Positions 11,990 through 23,164 of a stretch of DNA of 64,000 bases are shown here, one piece after another. This DNA comes from Dacryopinax spathularia (Eukaryota > Basidiomycota > Dacrymycetes > Dacrymycetales > Dacrymycetaceae): NCBI GenBank assembly GCA_037974965.1, contig JBBPFI010000001.1, positions 1,116,001-1,180,000 of the forward strand, written 5' to 3'. Every line of letters begins with the position of its first letter. Within the stretch, counting starts at the first letter, position 1. The notes beneath the pieces were generated by a model. The model was not told where the DNA came from. It searched no databases and saw only the letters and a list, made by a program, of their open reading frames with translations. A program made the position numbers and the translations under genes.

Positions 11990-14298
11990 ATGGACGACGA
12001 TAATGCGCAGATAGAGCTGGTGCGTTCCCCGGATTGCTGGTAGGCTGAGGCTAACTAGGAGCGCAGCTGGAGCAGCACTTGAATAAGACGTCTCAGATCA
12101 GCCAGCGAATGACGAGTACGACCGATCAGCCGCTTGCGGCCCTACCGTTTGCCTGACCATGAAACCCAGATATCCTCTCCAAATTCGACACGAGACTGAT
12201 CAGATTAGAGAAATCAATCACACCGCTACATTCTTCCACCCAGTCCTTAACGCGGATAGCGGACAGTAAGAGGCCTTCCCGACATGCGAACCCGCTCTAA
12301 TGTGTTGCAGATATCGATAAGACCATACAAGCAATCGATCGTATCGCTGCACGACAGGAGGGCGTCGCTGCTGAAGAAGCATTGATATTACGAGGGTGAG
12401 TACGACCATTGCATATCTTTGGAGGATCTTGACTTGCTCCAGCCCGAGTCCTCAAGATCTGAAGTCTTACTTCGATGCCATTGAACGCTTGAATGCCCAG
12501 ATCGCTTTCGGTGCCTCGGAGAGGAGCGCACGAGACACAGTACGCACGTTATCTGGGTATTCTTCTGCGTACTTATCTCTGTGCAGGGACGCATTGTCGA
12601 AACTGGAGGGAAGAAGTTATGCCAGTTGTACACCAAGTTGATTGCTGAGGCATCAGCTGGTCCTACGGTAGATCCTGAAGCTTACCAGTCTGCCTGTAAG
12701 CATCACGGTTGTGATCCTCCGGAGGAGAACGCTGATACTCAGACAGCCCAACTGCAACCAATTCCGGCACGACTCCTGACCACCCTCGAACCGCTTGTGA
12801 CCTTCATGCGGACACTGCCTGTACCCTCCACCCACCCTACGCATCCTGCGTCGTTCGGTCTGTCGGCCGCGCTTAAGGATTGTCAGGCTGGATATGCTGA
12901 GATGCGGGCTGGGTGGGTGAAGAAGTGTATCGAGCCGACCTCGAAACGTGTTCTAGAGCGAGTACAAGCGAAGGATGCGGGTACCGATGTAGAAGCAGGC
13001 CGACTCCTGGGTAGATGGGTCGCCGGTGTCCTGACATTGGCGGAGGTGCGTACTATCTGGAGGTTGCCTGCAATAGATCTAACGGTAGTACACAGGCCGA
13101 ACACAACTCCATGGAGCGCCTGCTGCCATTTTCGAACCCTCAAGCACTGCAATCTACCTACTCATCGTTCATTGCGCCTATATGCTCCTTAGTGGCTGGC
13201 GTGTTGGCAGCCGCCCACGTCCCGATCCGCCGATCCTTAACCTCACATGTTTTCCTGGCGTTCACTCAGTACAGTTCGGTCGCGGCTCTTCAGCCACGAT
13301 GGGACATCGTTATGCGACAACGAGCAGGACGCAAAGAGAACGAACTGGCAGAAAGCCTGCACTCCTTGCGCGGTATATGCCTGCGAAGTTTCCCGGAGTT
13401 CTTGGCGGATCTACGCGCTGCCGGGTCAGCCATTCCCATGACACTAAGCGTTGGTGTGGCGGACTTCACACTATCGGTAAGCATGCATCTTCTGACGGGG
13501 ACCATCTCTAACGTTCAGCAGACGGTCAAATATCTCGAGATGCTACCGCAGGTGCAGGATGCTGTTAGCACGGCTCTGAAGACGCTGGGTGACGGGAACT
13601 GGAGGATGGGAGATGCCAGCCTGGGCATACTTCAACCCAGCACCGACGAAGACGTCATACTGGAACATTACCTCAGTCCGTTCTCCGACACTCTTATTTT
13701 GGAATCATGTCTGACTGGCAACCAGATGATGTCATGAGCATCCTGATCCGAGCTCTTGAAGGTCGTGCCCGAGCTCTGAAGCGCGCTCAAACAGGGTCGA
13801 TCTTCATGCTCAACAACCTGTCATATATCAGGACGAATGTCCTCCTCAATCCTCGCTCGGCAATCGACGATCTTCTTCCCGCACAGGCTCAAGATGCGCT
13901 GAATGCAGCCTTCCGCCAGGCGAAAGCATCATACTTCGAAGCGAATTGGTCACCTCTGCTGTCACATCTTGGTGAAGGGAAGGGGAGCAAACAGGTCGTC
14001 AAGGATCAGTGGACTGGTTTCTTTGATGGCCTGGCTGAAGTGACGTCGACCCATCAGACCTTCCCGCTGAACAAACAAGATGCGGAATTGAGGGAGAAGC
14101 TGGCTGAGGAGGTTACCAACCTTGTTATGCCTGCCTTCCAGAGGTTCTCGGCAAGACATCAAGCTGCCGACTTCACAAAGAGTGAGCATATCATGGTAGA
14201 GAAATTCCGAGTATGCTGATGAGTTTTCAGATCCTCAGAAGTATATCCGAGCAACACCAGAAGAAGTCGCACAGCAAATCCGATCTCTCTTCCGATAG
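11990..14298 (+). CDS. EXO70: Exocyst complex subunit Exo70
   Basis: Exo70 binds PI(4,5)P2 and Rho GTPases and tethers secretory vesicles at the plasma membrane. The start MDDDNAQIEL is followed by an intron, then LEQHLNKTSQISQRMTN and ILSKFDTRLIRLEKSITPLH, the N-terminal coiled coil. Middle signatures include VETGGKKLCQLYTKLIAEAS. The C-terminal Exo70 fold has IFMLNNLSYIRTNVL, KDQWTGFFDGLAEV, DAELREKLAEEV and the ending NPQKYIRATPEEVAQQIRSL, which carries the conserved membrane-binding region. The last intron splits the codon before PQKY. The start is inferred from a Met in good context and the phase of exon 2. It is divergent from the synaptojanin gene, with about 210 bp between starts. Confidence 0.88.
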
Positions 14299-14371
14299 CG
14301 ATACCATGCATTGTACATTAGCGCATATTGTATTACGATTGAACAGACTGGCGCCGAGAGGTAGGATCGGA

Positions 14372-15308
14372 TTAGCGATACACATGGTCAGCCATGATGT
14401 TCGCTGCGATCTCCGGTTCCATCCGATCGCCATTGGCGAGCAGTTTCTCCTTGTTGTAAAGCAGCTCCTCGCGGGTCTCCGTCGCATATTCATAGTTGCT
14501 CGCTGGATTAACATCAGATGCTGTCGCATTCTCGCAATGAATGGTACCCACTCTCAACAATCGCATCCACAGGGCAAGCCTCTTGGCAAAGTCCGCAGTA
14601 AATGCACTGTGACAGCAGTCAGAAGCCCGTGTTGGAAGATACAGACAATTACTCGCCTTTGTCATATCAATATCATACCGAGTCGTCCGCCTCGACCCAT
14701 CCGCCCGTGCCTCAGACTCAATCGTAATCGCCAGAGCCGGGCAAATTGCCTCGCATAACTTGCAAGCGATGCATCGCTCCTCGCCGTTGGTGTAACGGCG
14801 GAGTGCGTGTTCTCCTCGGAAACGCGGACTGAGAGGGCCTTTTTCGAATGGGTACCTGCATCACCGTCAGTATCAATTGTGTCGCAAGCATGTATATGTA
14901 CGTACATGATAGTGTACGGCGGTCGGAACATGTTCTCAAGGGTGATCCACATGCCTAGTCATCATCAGCATTCATTCGAACCACCAACAAATGCATAATC
15001 TGCTCACCCTTGATGATCTCCGTGAAGAAGAACAGCTCGCTAGCCTTATCAAGCGCAGAAGGACCGCCCGCGTATGGGTTCTGGTACAATGGGGCCGCAC
15101 CAGCGCCGAGGTCCTTCAACGAGCCGGGCGACTTGCTCTCGGCGTAGTCAGTCCCAAGTTTGTGAGGACCGGTGGACGGCTTTCGTGTAGCATCGGCCGT
15201 CTCGGTCGCTGCGCGCAGTACGCTGCTGGAGAATGCACGGACGGGGAGTGTCCGGGCGGGGGTTGCTAGACGCCGCAGGGCGGCGGCGCGCACGGGGTTG
15301 AGCGACAT
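14372..15308 (-). CDS. NADH:ubiquinone oxidoreductase 23 kDa Fe-S subunit (NDUFS8)
   Basis: Peripheral-arm subunit of mitochondrial complex I that carries the two [4Fe-4S] clusters N6a and N6b on the electron path to ubiquinone. The N-terminus [20 protein letters not shown], rich in R, A and S without acids, is a mitochondrial presequence. The core follows: [36 protein letters not shown], the first ferredoxin motif [16 protein letters not shown] and the second [19 protein letters not shown]. The end is [19 protein letters not shown] then ADHVYR. The last intron joins AIVES to ASNYEY. Length and motif spacing are normal. The presence of this subunit and NDUFA13 argues for a working complex I. 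It converges with EXO70, with 73 bp between stops. Confidence 0.95.
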
Positions 15309-15643
15309 GGCCGCTGTGGGTGAAGGAGGGATGGTAGACGACGAGGACGAGCCGAAGAACGATGGGCAGCGCGGTGGTCAGGGCCAATCGGAACAACAGA
15401 ATTGGGATCGACTCTTCCGAATGCATCCGCCGCGTCAGCTACTACTTAGAACCACCATCTTCAATTGTCAAGGTTAACCAGGCTTATAATTTGGGTAGAT
15501 GACTTTTGTTTTCGTTTTAGTAGCCATTGATTGATATACCAGAGCCATAGAAAATGAGGTTGACTCTTCAATTGTAGGGTTGCGACATTCTAACATGCAC
15601 CGACTGCAAGCCCAATCCTGCGGAAGTCCAACAACCGAAGATG
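15309..15643. other. Intergenic region between NDUFS8 start and TIP41 stop
   Basis: This stretch should hold the NDUFS8 promoter and the TIP41 3' flank. The part near 15480-15560 is T-rich on the plus strand. I see no gene, repeat or RNA signature. Confidence 0.4.
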
Positions 15644-16780
15644 TCATGCTATAGGTTGATCTGCAACCGGCAGACGCATTATCTCAACTCTTTTCGTCAA
15701 CCCCCTCCATCCCGTTCCAGCACCTGCCCGCTTATTCTGCGTCACCCTGGTGGGCATCTCGTTCAATATACTTGCGACCCATTGTGTGTCTGTCAGTTTT
15801 GTCCGATCATCAGGATTAGGCAAGCGCTGCAGGAATGCAGGTTAGCTTTCCGCCAATTTTCGAATATTACATGACATACGGCCTTGATGGTGTCATACGG
15901 GGCCTCCCACCCAGCTGTTTCTCGGACCACTAGGTCGGAGCTGAAATCATGGAAGATCCGGGTATCATACTGTCGGAACAGGACGTTGTCCACCCGAAGC
16001 GAGAATCGTGCGAGGAGGAAGAAACATGTTGGCATCACGCGCTGCATCACGCAAGTCAGCAATCTCCTTCTATCGTCATTGTTGCACGTACGACACGAAT
16101 GATATACATCGATGAGCCATTATCGTGTAGTTCGTCTTCGAAGAGCTGGGTTGCAGCATAATACAGTATGGGATCGGGTCTTGTGAGTGTCGACATCGGG
16201 ATAGATTGCACCGGATCCTCTGGATCTGCTGGCTGCCACTACTCTCAAGGTCAGCTAGAGACCCACCACATGTATGATCTGCATACCCTCGACGTCGAGC
16301 CCGAAGCATGTCCAGAATACGTCGTCGTGTACGTCCAGTCATACGGTTTAGCCACGGTCATCTCAGAGACAGGACTGGTAGAATCAGGTGCTGTCCTGTC
16401 TTATGCGCGGTCAGCATTCGGATACTATAATGCATGTCATTCACGCACCTTGTTCTCGCCCAATCGTCCGCATATCCTACCTTCACCCCGCCGTCTCCAG
16501 GACCAGGCTCTCTGTTACAGACGGCTCCCAGAGCACCTCTTGTGTCGAATGTGTAGGTCAAGCCAGAAGGTTCGTGCGAGAGCACCACGGAGTTATTCCC
16601 GAAGGTCATCTCTGGGAGGGTAAGCTCCAGCTCTCCTTGCAAGGTGTCCAGCTCGGCGGCATTGGAGATAGCAGTAGAAGTTGTCGTTATTCTCCATCCA
16701 TGTATCTCGATGGATTTACTGCTTCCAAATTCTTCAACATTGTGCGGCGGTAAAGAGACAGAAGACGCAGATGAAGCCAT
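15644..16780 (-). CDS. TIP41: TIP41-like protein (TOR-pathway phosphatase regulator)
   Basis: Tip41/TIPRL binds PP2A-type catalytic subunits or Tap42 and tunes phosphatase output in TOR signalling. The start MASSASSVSLPPHNVEEFGS leads to SIEIHGWRITTTSTAISNAA. The family hallmark ELDTLQGELELTLPEMTFGN follows, then VGYADDWARTR. A downstream exon encodes CFFLLARFSLRVDNVLFRQY then DTRIFHDFSSDLVVRETAGW, the conserved cysteine-arginine-tyrosine segment of Tip41. The C-terminus is predicted to end VEIMRLPVADQPIA. There are several short introns; exact borders in 15900-16350 are not all resolved. It is divergent from the PPR gene, with 337 bp between starts. Confidence 0.9.
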
Positions 16781-17117
16781 TTGGTATATACGTGGAAAAG
16801 GTAGCTGGACGTCGTGCTGTGACTAGGTCAGCTGCCGAGTCGATCGCCGATGCCGTTGAGCGTCGGTAACGCGTCTAAGGGTCTCCAGCTCTTTCACACA
16901 ATTTGTTCCTTCCCGTTCTGCGCAACATCTCCCTTACTCTCCTTGCCGTGGTTGAACGCCTTGCAAGTCTGGTGGTGAGGAAAGGAGTTGATCGTAGGGC
17001 TTCTCTGGGTGCGCATACTTCAGCAAATAAGTATCACATCTTTTCCTAATACCCAACGCAGCAAGCGGGCCAAAGTATCCGAACCGCCTCCTTGTCCAAG
17101 GCTTGCGTCGATGGTCA
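16781..17117. other. Divergent promoter between TIP41 and the PPR gene
   Basis: This is a shared upstream region for two divergent genes. The frame of the PPR gene stays open back to a stop at 17028 but has no ATG before 17118. I see no clear TATA box or known operator. Confidence 0.4.
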
Positions 17118-20100
17118 ATGAGCGCAGGTCTGTTCCAGCTGAAGGAGCTGGCCATCCTACTCTACGACTCTACTTCGGGTATACCTCGAGCAGGTCGATG
17201 GCAGAGCCCGTGGTCGACCGCATGCCGGGGCCTTCTCGAGCACAGCGTGCTCCAGCAACACTCGTTGAATTCTCTCGCTTCGCGCCTTGCGGCTGCTCGA
17301 TTGTGCGACAGCGTGTCCGATCCAAGCTTGTACTTTGCTCCAAATACAGCATGGAGGGAGTTTGTCAGCAATGCTGGATGTCTGCGGGGTGGAGAAGACG
17401 GACAGCGGACATGGGATGTTTCGCTGCAGGAACGACGGCTTCCTCGTCGAATACTTGGGCCACATCTGAAAATCGAGCCGGTATATATTGCCGAGCCGCC
17501 CATTCTCCGTGCGATCCAACGCCCCTTCACTGGATATCGAATACCACTGCGTACCCTCCTTCGCGGTGGCCCAGCAGAGCTGGCTTGGTTCAGCAGCGAT
17601 GCACGACGGCTTGCTCCCGACGAGCCCCCGGACGAGGACAAGCCCCGACCTTCTCCAAAAGCAGAAGAAGAAGTCGCTGCCTCTGGAACCGAACCGACTA
17701 CCCAGCCTTCACCAACATCCCAAACTCCTGCACCGACACATCCCTCCTTGACCACGGACCATCAAATACCCGAACAAACCACCTCTCATTCTCAAAGACC
17801 CCCTTCCGAGAAGGACGACGCCGTGGACTCGTCCTCTGACAATCTATCACCCGTACCTCCCGCCCCCGTCACAGAATCCAACGACATGCTGGACCGAATG
17901 GAGCTGAACGAAAGCACCCAGCCTGCTCAGAATGACTCGACGGTCAAGGTGAAGACCGCCGCGCGTAGCACCGACTCCGTCGCGGCTGCGAACGAGACGC
18001 TTTCTGAGCCTGAGGCTGCCGCTGAGCCCTCTGGCACGGACACTGCAAGATTGCCCGCTCGCCTGCGCGAGTGGCACAAGATCTTGGCACCGTTTCAATG
18101 GACTCATGGGCGACTGCTTCTCGGAAAGGGCAAGCACCTTCGTCGAACGAAGAGAATCGAGATTCTTCTGAGCCGCCAAGCCAAAGCCCATAAAAAATTG
18201 TGGCACATCTGGGATCGAGCCGTACAAAACGGTTGGGGCGACCATATCTCGATTGGCCGAGAGCTTAACCTGGCGGTGGCCTTTGTCGCCCATAGGCCGA
18301 AGAATGACGCAGTCGATGACCGGAACGTGCGGGGTAAACAGCTTAAGAAGCTATTGGACCACATCGAGAGCAGGGCGCGAGATTTTGTGTCGTTTGGCAA
18401 TGCGCCAGCCGCACGATTTCACTTCAACAGTTTGCGCGTATATCAGTACGATCTCCAAGGGAACTGGCCGGCCATTCACAAGGCACTTCCTGCTCTATTT
18501 GATGAAGAGAGAAAGGCGATCGGCTGGAACCACACCACTCAATTTGTGAACATTGTACGCTTTCTTCTGGAAGACGCAATGCGCTACGATAGCCCTCTAC
18601 GTGTCGTGGACCTCGTCCTGGACAACTTCGAGTACATGGAGCCCGCCATTCGACGCTGGCCGAACGAAAGGCAGCAAGTACAAGAACAATGGCATTTCCA
18701 TACCAAGTACTTCCAGCGACTAGTGGACCAAGCCATAAACAGCATTCACAGACCCGTCGAATGGTTGCAAGACAAAGAGGAATTGTGGGATGAAGAGCGC
18801 AGACGTCATGCCGCTCGACTCTTTCTCGCCTCGTTCATCAGGCAAAGCAAATCGGAAGTGGCCCATGCCGTTTTCCAGTATCAGCGCAAGAGCGAATTGA
18901 AAATCCCGATGAGATCGATAGCCGATCTGGCCGTCCTGCTCATTGTCCAAGAGGCTGCGACGGAATCGCAGGAAGCATTCCAGTACCTCGCCAGCCTGCA
19001 CAGAGAGCGCTTTCGTAACGCACCGTGGCACCTGAGCATGGTGAAAACTGGCCTAATTATAGCTGCTCACCTTGGCGATGTGGAGGCCTCCGAAGCTTAC
19101 TGGCGCGATCTCACCCGTCGTAAGCAAGAAGCAAAGGATGTGGAACAACCTATTGGTCCTGGCGAAAAGGCGCTTCGTTTGCACGCGTTCGCAGTGGCTG
19201 GCCGCATTGAAGACCTGCTGAAGATCTTTGAGGAAATGTTCCCTGCCGATGGCGCGAGAACAGAGACCACCACCCCGAACATCATTCACTATACAGCAAT
19301 TATATTGGCCTATTCCAGGTTGGGCGACCTGGAATCGACTAATCGCTGGCTCTCGACAATGACCAAAGAGGGTATCAAGCCCGACGTGTATGTCTACAAC
19401 ACAATTCTCCGGCAACTGGCGGACCGCAAGGACGTGAACTCTGTGAGGGCGGTGCTGGAGCAAATGCAGAAAGCGAAGATCGTCCGCGATCGGGTGACTT
19501 ACATATCCGTCATCAATATGTACGCGCGACTGCGCGATCCCGTCAACGCCGAGAATGTCTTCAAGCAAGCACTTAAAGACGGGCTCCCCCCATCTCGGCA
19601 GCTTCTGAATCGTCTGATTAACGCTCACGTGGAAGCCGCGTCCTGGCGAGGTGTTATTCGAGCCTTCGACTACGTCATGAACTTGCCATATCGCACACTC
19701 CGCTTGTCGGTTCAACTATGCAATGTTCTGCTGAAGGCGTATGTGCTCATCGGTGCACCTCATTATACGGTCCGCGGCACCTTCAGCAGGCTATCTCGTT
19801 TCGGAGTCGTGCCGGACTTCCAATCATATTGCTTGGTCATCCAGTCAGCCGTCGATACTGGTCGTACGGGTGAAGCCAATCGGCTCTTCAGAGCAATGCA
19901 GGCCAACCTAGGCTTATCGCCGTCACATCCTTCGAATGTGTACCCGCTTTCGCTATTGGTCGCTGGACATTTGCGGCGGAATGAACACGAGGAAGCGAGA
20001 CAGCGTTACAATGAAATGGTGGAGAATAACATCCAACCATCCACGTCGACCTTTGCTGCGATCATTCGTTCTCATGCTACAGCTGGCCAGGAAGATAGCT

Positions 20101-21158
20101 TGCAGATCGCTGAAGATTTCCTCAAGGAGGTCCTGGAACAGCCAGGTGAACGGCACGCTTATACCATGCCAGCTAATCCAGACGACCGATTGATGTATCT
20201 GTTTGTGCCCATCCTGCAGGCTCATACGACGCTGTCGGACAGCAGGGAGGTGGAAAGGGTGTACGCGGAGTATCTGGAGAAGGGCGGTTCATCCAACATC
20301 TTAACGCTGACCATCCTAATGACGGCATACGGTCGTGCGGGGGATGTCGATGCAGTTGCGCAAGTTTGGCAGGAGATCCACAAGCTCGGCCTCGAGCTTG
20401 TCAACGCCAAGCCTGTCTTCCCTGGCATGGAGGATGCTCCTTCCGAAGAACCACGTGGTAATACGCATACGACCTGGCTCGCTTACGCCTTGTCAGTCTA
20501 TATCGACGCGCTTTCAGCTGCCGGCCGACATACGACCATCGCCGAGACGCTAGGAACGCTACGCGAGCAGAAATTCGCCTTCAGCGCTCATAATTGGAAT
20601 CATATTGCCGTTGCAATGTTGAGAGCAGGGGAACCCGAAAGAGCATTCGAGGTGCTCGAGAGGGTGATTCTTCGGTATAAAGCGGAGAGCGAGCGCTTGC
20701 TGCGAGAACGTGACATGCACCCCCAATCCCCTCTCCTATCGGACCAACCGAAGCAAGCGGACGAGCTGGACCGCATCGAGCACCGAGCATCTGGCGGAAA
20801 GGAGCGGCGCAGATTTGCTCTGGCTGCTGAGCGGGCTGTGCCTTTCCCAGGGCGCGACGTGATGGGGGAAGAGCAAATCAACTCGGTGGAGGACATGATT
20901 CAGTCGCTACACGTTCTATATCAAGTGTCACCGGCATGGCACGTCTGGAGACCTCACTACTACCTTTTGAGGGCCCTCGGCAAGTTCCTCACTGGACGGC
21001 TGCAGGATGACGACGGCATCGACTTGGGCTTATCTGCCGGAGGCGGAAGCCCGGAGTTGATTGAGCGGATCTATGCAAGGTATCCCGCTGCGGTCGAGGC
21101 TGTATTAGTGAACGAGCGCAGGATGCAACAAAGAAAGCCGATGGAAATTCTGGACTGA
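17118..21158 (+). CDS. Large pentatricopeptide-repeat (PPR) protein, probably mitochondrial
   Basis: A 1346-residue single-exon P-class PPR protein. PPR helices bind organellar RNA; fungal members act in mitochondrial RNA stability and translation. Typical repeats include TPNIIHYTAIILAYSRLGDL, GIKPDVYVYNTILRQLADRK, DRVTYISVINMYARLRDPVN, VVPDFQSYCLVIQSAVDTGR and NIQPSTSTFAAIIRSHATAG. The region of about residues 170-320 is low-complexity (P, T, S, E) and separates the N-terminal segment from the repeats. Repeats run from roughly residue 650 to 1250. The start is the first ATG (MSAGLFQLKELAILL); upstream in-frame sequence has no ATG before the stop at 17028, so an unseen upstream exon is possible. 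Resemblance to Pet309-, Cia84- or Ccm1-type factors cannot be resolved. Confidence 0.85.
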   Translation: MSAGLFQLKELAILLYDSTSGIPRAGRWQSPWSTACRGLLEHSVLQQHSLNSLASRLAAARLCDSVSDPSLYFAPNTAWREFVSNAGCLRGGEDGQRTWDVSLQERRLPRRILGPHLKIEPVYIAEPPILRAIQRPFTGYRIPLRTLLRGGPAELAWFSSDARRLAPDEPPDEDKPRPSPKAEEEVAASGTEPTTQPSPTSQTPAPTHPSLTTDHQIPEQTTSHSQRPPSEKDDAVDSSSDNLSPVPPAPVTESNDMLDRMELNESTQPAQNDSTVKVKTAARSTDSVAAANETLSEPEAAAEPSGTDTARLPARLREWHKILAPFQWTHGRLLLGKGKHLRRTKRIEILLSRQAKAHKKLWHIWDRAVQNGWGDHISIGRELNLAVAFVAHRPKNDAVDDRNVRGKQLKKLLDHIESRARDFVSFGNAPAARFHFNSLRVYQYDLQGNWPAIHKALPALFDEERKAIGWNHTTQFVNIVRFLLEDAMRYDSPLRVVDLVLDNFEYMEPAIRRWPNERQQVQEQWHFHTKYFQRLVDQAINSIHRPVEWLQDKEELWDEERRRHAARLFLASFIRQSKSEVAHAVFQYQRKSELKIPMRSIADLAVLLIVQEAATESQEAFQYLASLHRERFRNAPWHLSMVKTGLIIAAHLGDVEASEAYWRDLTRRKQEAKDVEQPIGPGEKALRLHAFAVAGRIEDLLKIFEEMFPADGARTETTTPNIIHYTAIILAYSRLGDLESTNRWLSTMTKEGIKPDVYVYNTILRQLADRKDVNSVRAVLEQMQKAKIVRDRVTYISVINMYARLRDPVNAENVFKQALKDGLPPSRQLLNRLINAHVEAASWRGVIRAFDYVMNLPYRTLRLSVQLCNVLLKAYVLIGAPHYTVRGTFSRLSRFGVVPDFQSYCLVIQSAVDTGRTGEANRLFRAMQANLGLSPSHPSNVYPLSLLVAGHLRRNEHEEARQRYNEMVENNIQPSTSTFAAIIRSHATAGQEDSLQIAEDFLKEVLEQPGERHAYTMPANPDDRLMYLFVPILQAHTTLSDSREVERVYAEYLEKGGSSNILTLTILMTAYGRAGDVDAVAQVWQEIHKLGLELVNAKPVFPGMEDAPSEEPRGNTHTTWLAYALSVYIDALSAAGRHTTIAETLGTLREQKFAFSAHNWNHIAVAMLRAGEPERAFEVLERVILRYKAESERLLRERDMHPQSPLLSDQPKQADELDRIEHRASGGKERRRFALAAERAVPFPGRDVMGEEQINSVEDMIQSLHVLYQVSPAWHVWRPHYYLLRALGKFLTGRLQDDDGIDLGLSAGGGSPELIERIYARYPAAVEAVLVNERRMQQRKPMEILD

Positions 21159-21203
21159 TATAGTCTATCGCGACATATCGCTGAATACATTCTGTTCAAC
21201 CCA

Positions 21204-23164
21204 TCACGACGAGGCATGGAAGTCATCCGGCCAGGCGCTTGTCAAGCGGTCGTCGTCAAAGCGGTCATCATGGTCCTCTGTTTTACGCCTCTGTGGTCGG
21301 ACATGTCAGTACGCAGACGAGAAAATTAGCAAGGTCATCGCTTACCGTCGGCAACTTCTGGCCCTGGGCAGACAATGCTTGGGACAATGGGGTGATCTCT
21401 GGAGGCGACCGATGGATCAGCTTGCCAGTGGTGACGGACGCGTGTCTGGACTTACCTGGTACACCCGGAAACCTCTTCGCCGAGAAGACCTCGAAGGGTT
21501 CGGACCACGCTTGTGCGAGCATTTTTGACGTCTCTCCACGATTCCTTCCGTTACTATGACATGGCGTCAGAGATGAACGGTCCTGGTAGGCTCTGCATGT
21601 ACACACTTTACGGTGGCGGTGAGAAGGAGAGGGAACAGGCGTATGCGAAGCCGAAAGACGCCTGTTGCACTTGGGTTACCGTCTTCGGCATGGGAACATC
21701 GGAGGATGTCGTACCTTCCACGCGGATAGACAGATCGGAGAAAATGAAATATATCCCCTCACGCTTCTTGTCGTCGTGCAATTGTACACCGTTGGCTACG
21801 ACCGGGCCAATGAGTGTGCGGGAGTACTTCTTCAGCGCTGGTTCTCTCAAAATGGCGCTGCCGAGCCCGGGTAGTGATAAGGGATATGGATCATGACGGT
21901 GCTGACCGCCTGACGGCCAGTGGCTTGACGCTGGCGACACTCCTGCTCGACCTGCACCGCCAGTCCATTGCCGATCTTGCCATACAGGGTTGTAGGTGTA
22001 CGTGTCGGACTTCCCGGACATTGGCACGGTGTCGTATGGCCGGCCAAATTGCTGTCCATGTCCGACGGGAGCGGTCTGAGGTGGAGTGCCGACCGAAGAA
22101 GATTGGCCAACCGGAAGAGTCGTGTCAATCGACAGCCTAGGTGGGCGGTGAGGAGAATCCCATGCACCCGTGTTGCTGAAGTGGTCATGCCTCCCAGACG
22201 GACTATCGGAGAAGCCCCAGTTTGCGCTCGTTTGTGCGAAAGGACGATTTCGAATCTGGTCTTGGTTGGGTGGTCCAAGTGCTTCAAATGTGCTGATGCC
22301 GGGCAGGACAGCTGGCCCACTGTAAGCATATAGGCGCGGTCGTTCAAAGACAGCAATCACGCACTCTGTGACATCTGGGGCAGCTGCGGCGGTAACAATA
22401 TTTGCGGTACGTGCGGCTCGTGGTGGCCGGGAGGCGGCCCCGCGTGACGCTGCGCATATAATGGGTCATTTTGAGACCAACTCTGACTCTGGCTGCGTTT
22501 TCGAGGAGGATAGCTTTCGAAGGTGATGGTCTTCGCATGGCGAGGAACCGGAAGGTCGTCCAGTCTTTGGCCGTTGGATCCATACATCTGCCCCGGTCCG
22601 CTTATTATGTCATGCTCCAAAAGCGGGATGTACAAATAAGGCTCACCCCGCCGTACTCAGGCACCCTCGCTACCGAGTTCGTTGCACTTCCGCCAAAAGC
22701 TGGGTGAAGCACAAGGTCTGCAGGCTCCCCGTCGTCCTTGAAGAGGTCGCAGGCCGCAATGAGAAGGTGCGGTGTGATTTCACTGTTCCGCGAGACGGAG
22801 TCAGCAAAAGCGAAGACAAAGGCACGCGGGTAACCATGGCGCCCGCTGCCCGTTCTTTGATCCAAAAGAATGTTCCGGCTTACTTCAGAGGAACTTCGTT
22901 ATGGTATTTATCCAAAACGCGAAGCCGAAGCACAAGAGCAGGAGCGAGTGGACGACGATCCTGAGAAGCTCGTTCGGTTATTTCCAGGCACCTCGTTAGC
23001 ATATATGCGCGTACTTTGTCCCCAAATCCGCTCTGCCGGGCACGTATAGGATGCTGGATTACTTCAAGATCATAATATCTTGTTCTTGAGGTCAATGACG
23101 TGCCCTTTGGTTGACAGAAAGCTCCTTGCCTGTCTTTGTAGGTAGTTCCTATTGGCTGAAACAT
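21204..23164 (-). CDS. velB: Velvet-domain regulator, VelB type (split velvet domain)
   Basis: Velvet proteins are fungal transcription regulators with an NF-kB-like fold that control sporulation, development and secondary metabolism; VelB pairs with VeA or VosA. The N-terminal half has LEVIQHPIRARQSGFGDK joined across a GTACGC...CAG intron to DRRPLAPALVLRLRVLDK. The second half has ALKKYSRTLIGPVVANGVQL, REGIYFIFSDLSIRVEGT, AQAWSEPFEVFSAKRFPGVP and LSQALSAQGQKLPT, the last spliced to a short acidic end DDFHASS. Between the halves lies a long P, S, Q, H-rich insertion. A split velvet domain is the known hallmark of VelB; VosA has none. It converges tail to tail with the PPR gene, 45 bp between stops. 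Confidence 0.88.
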
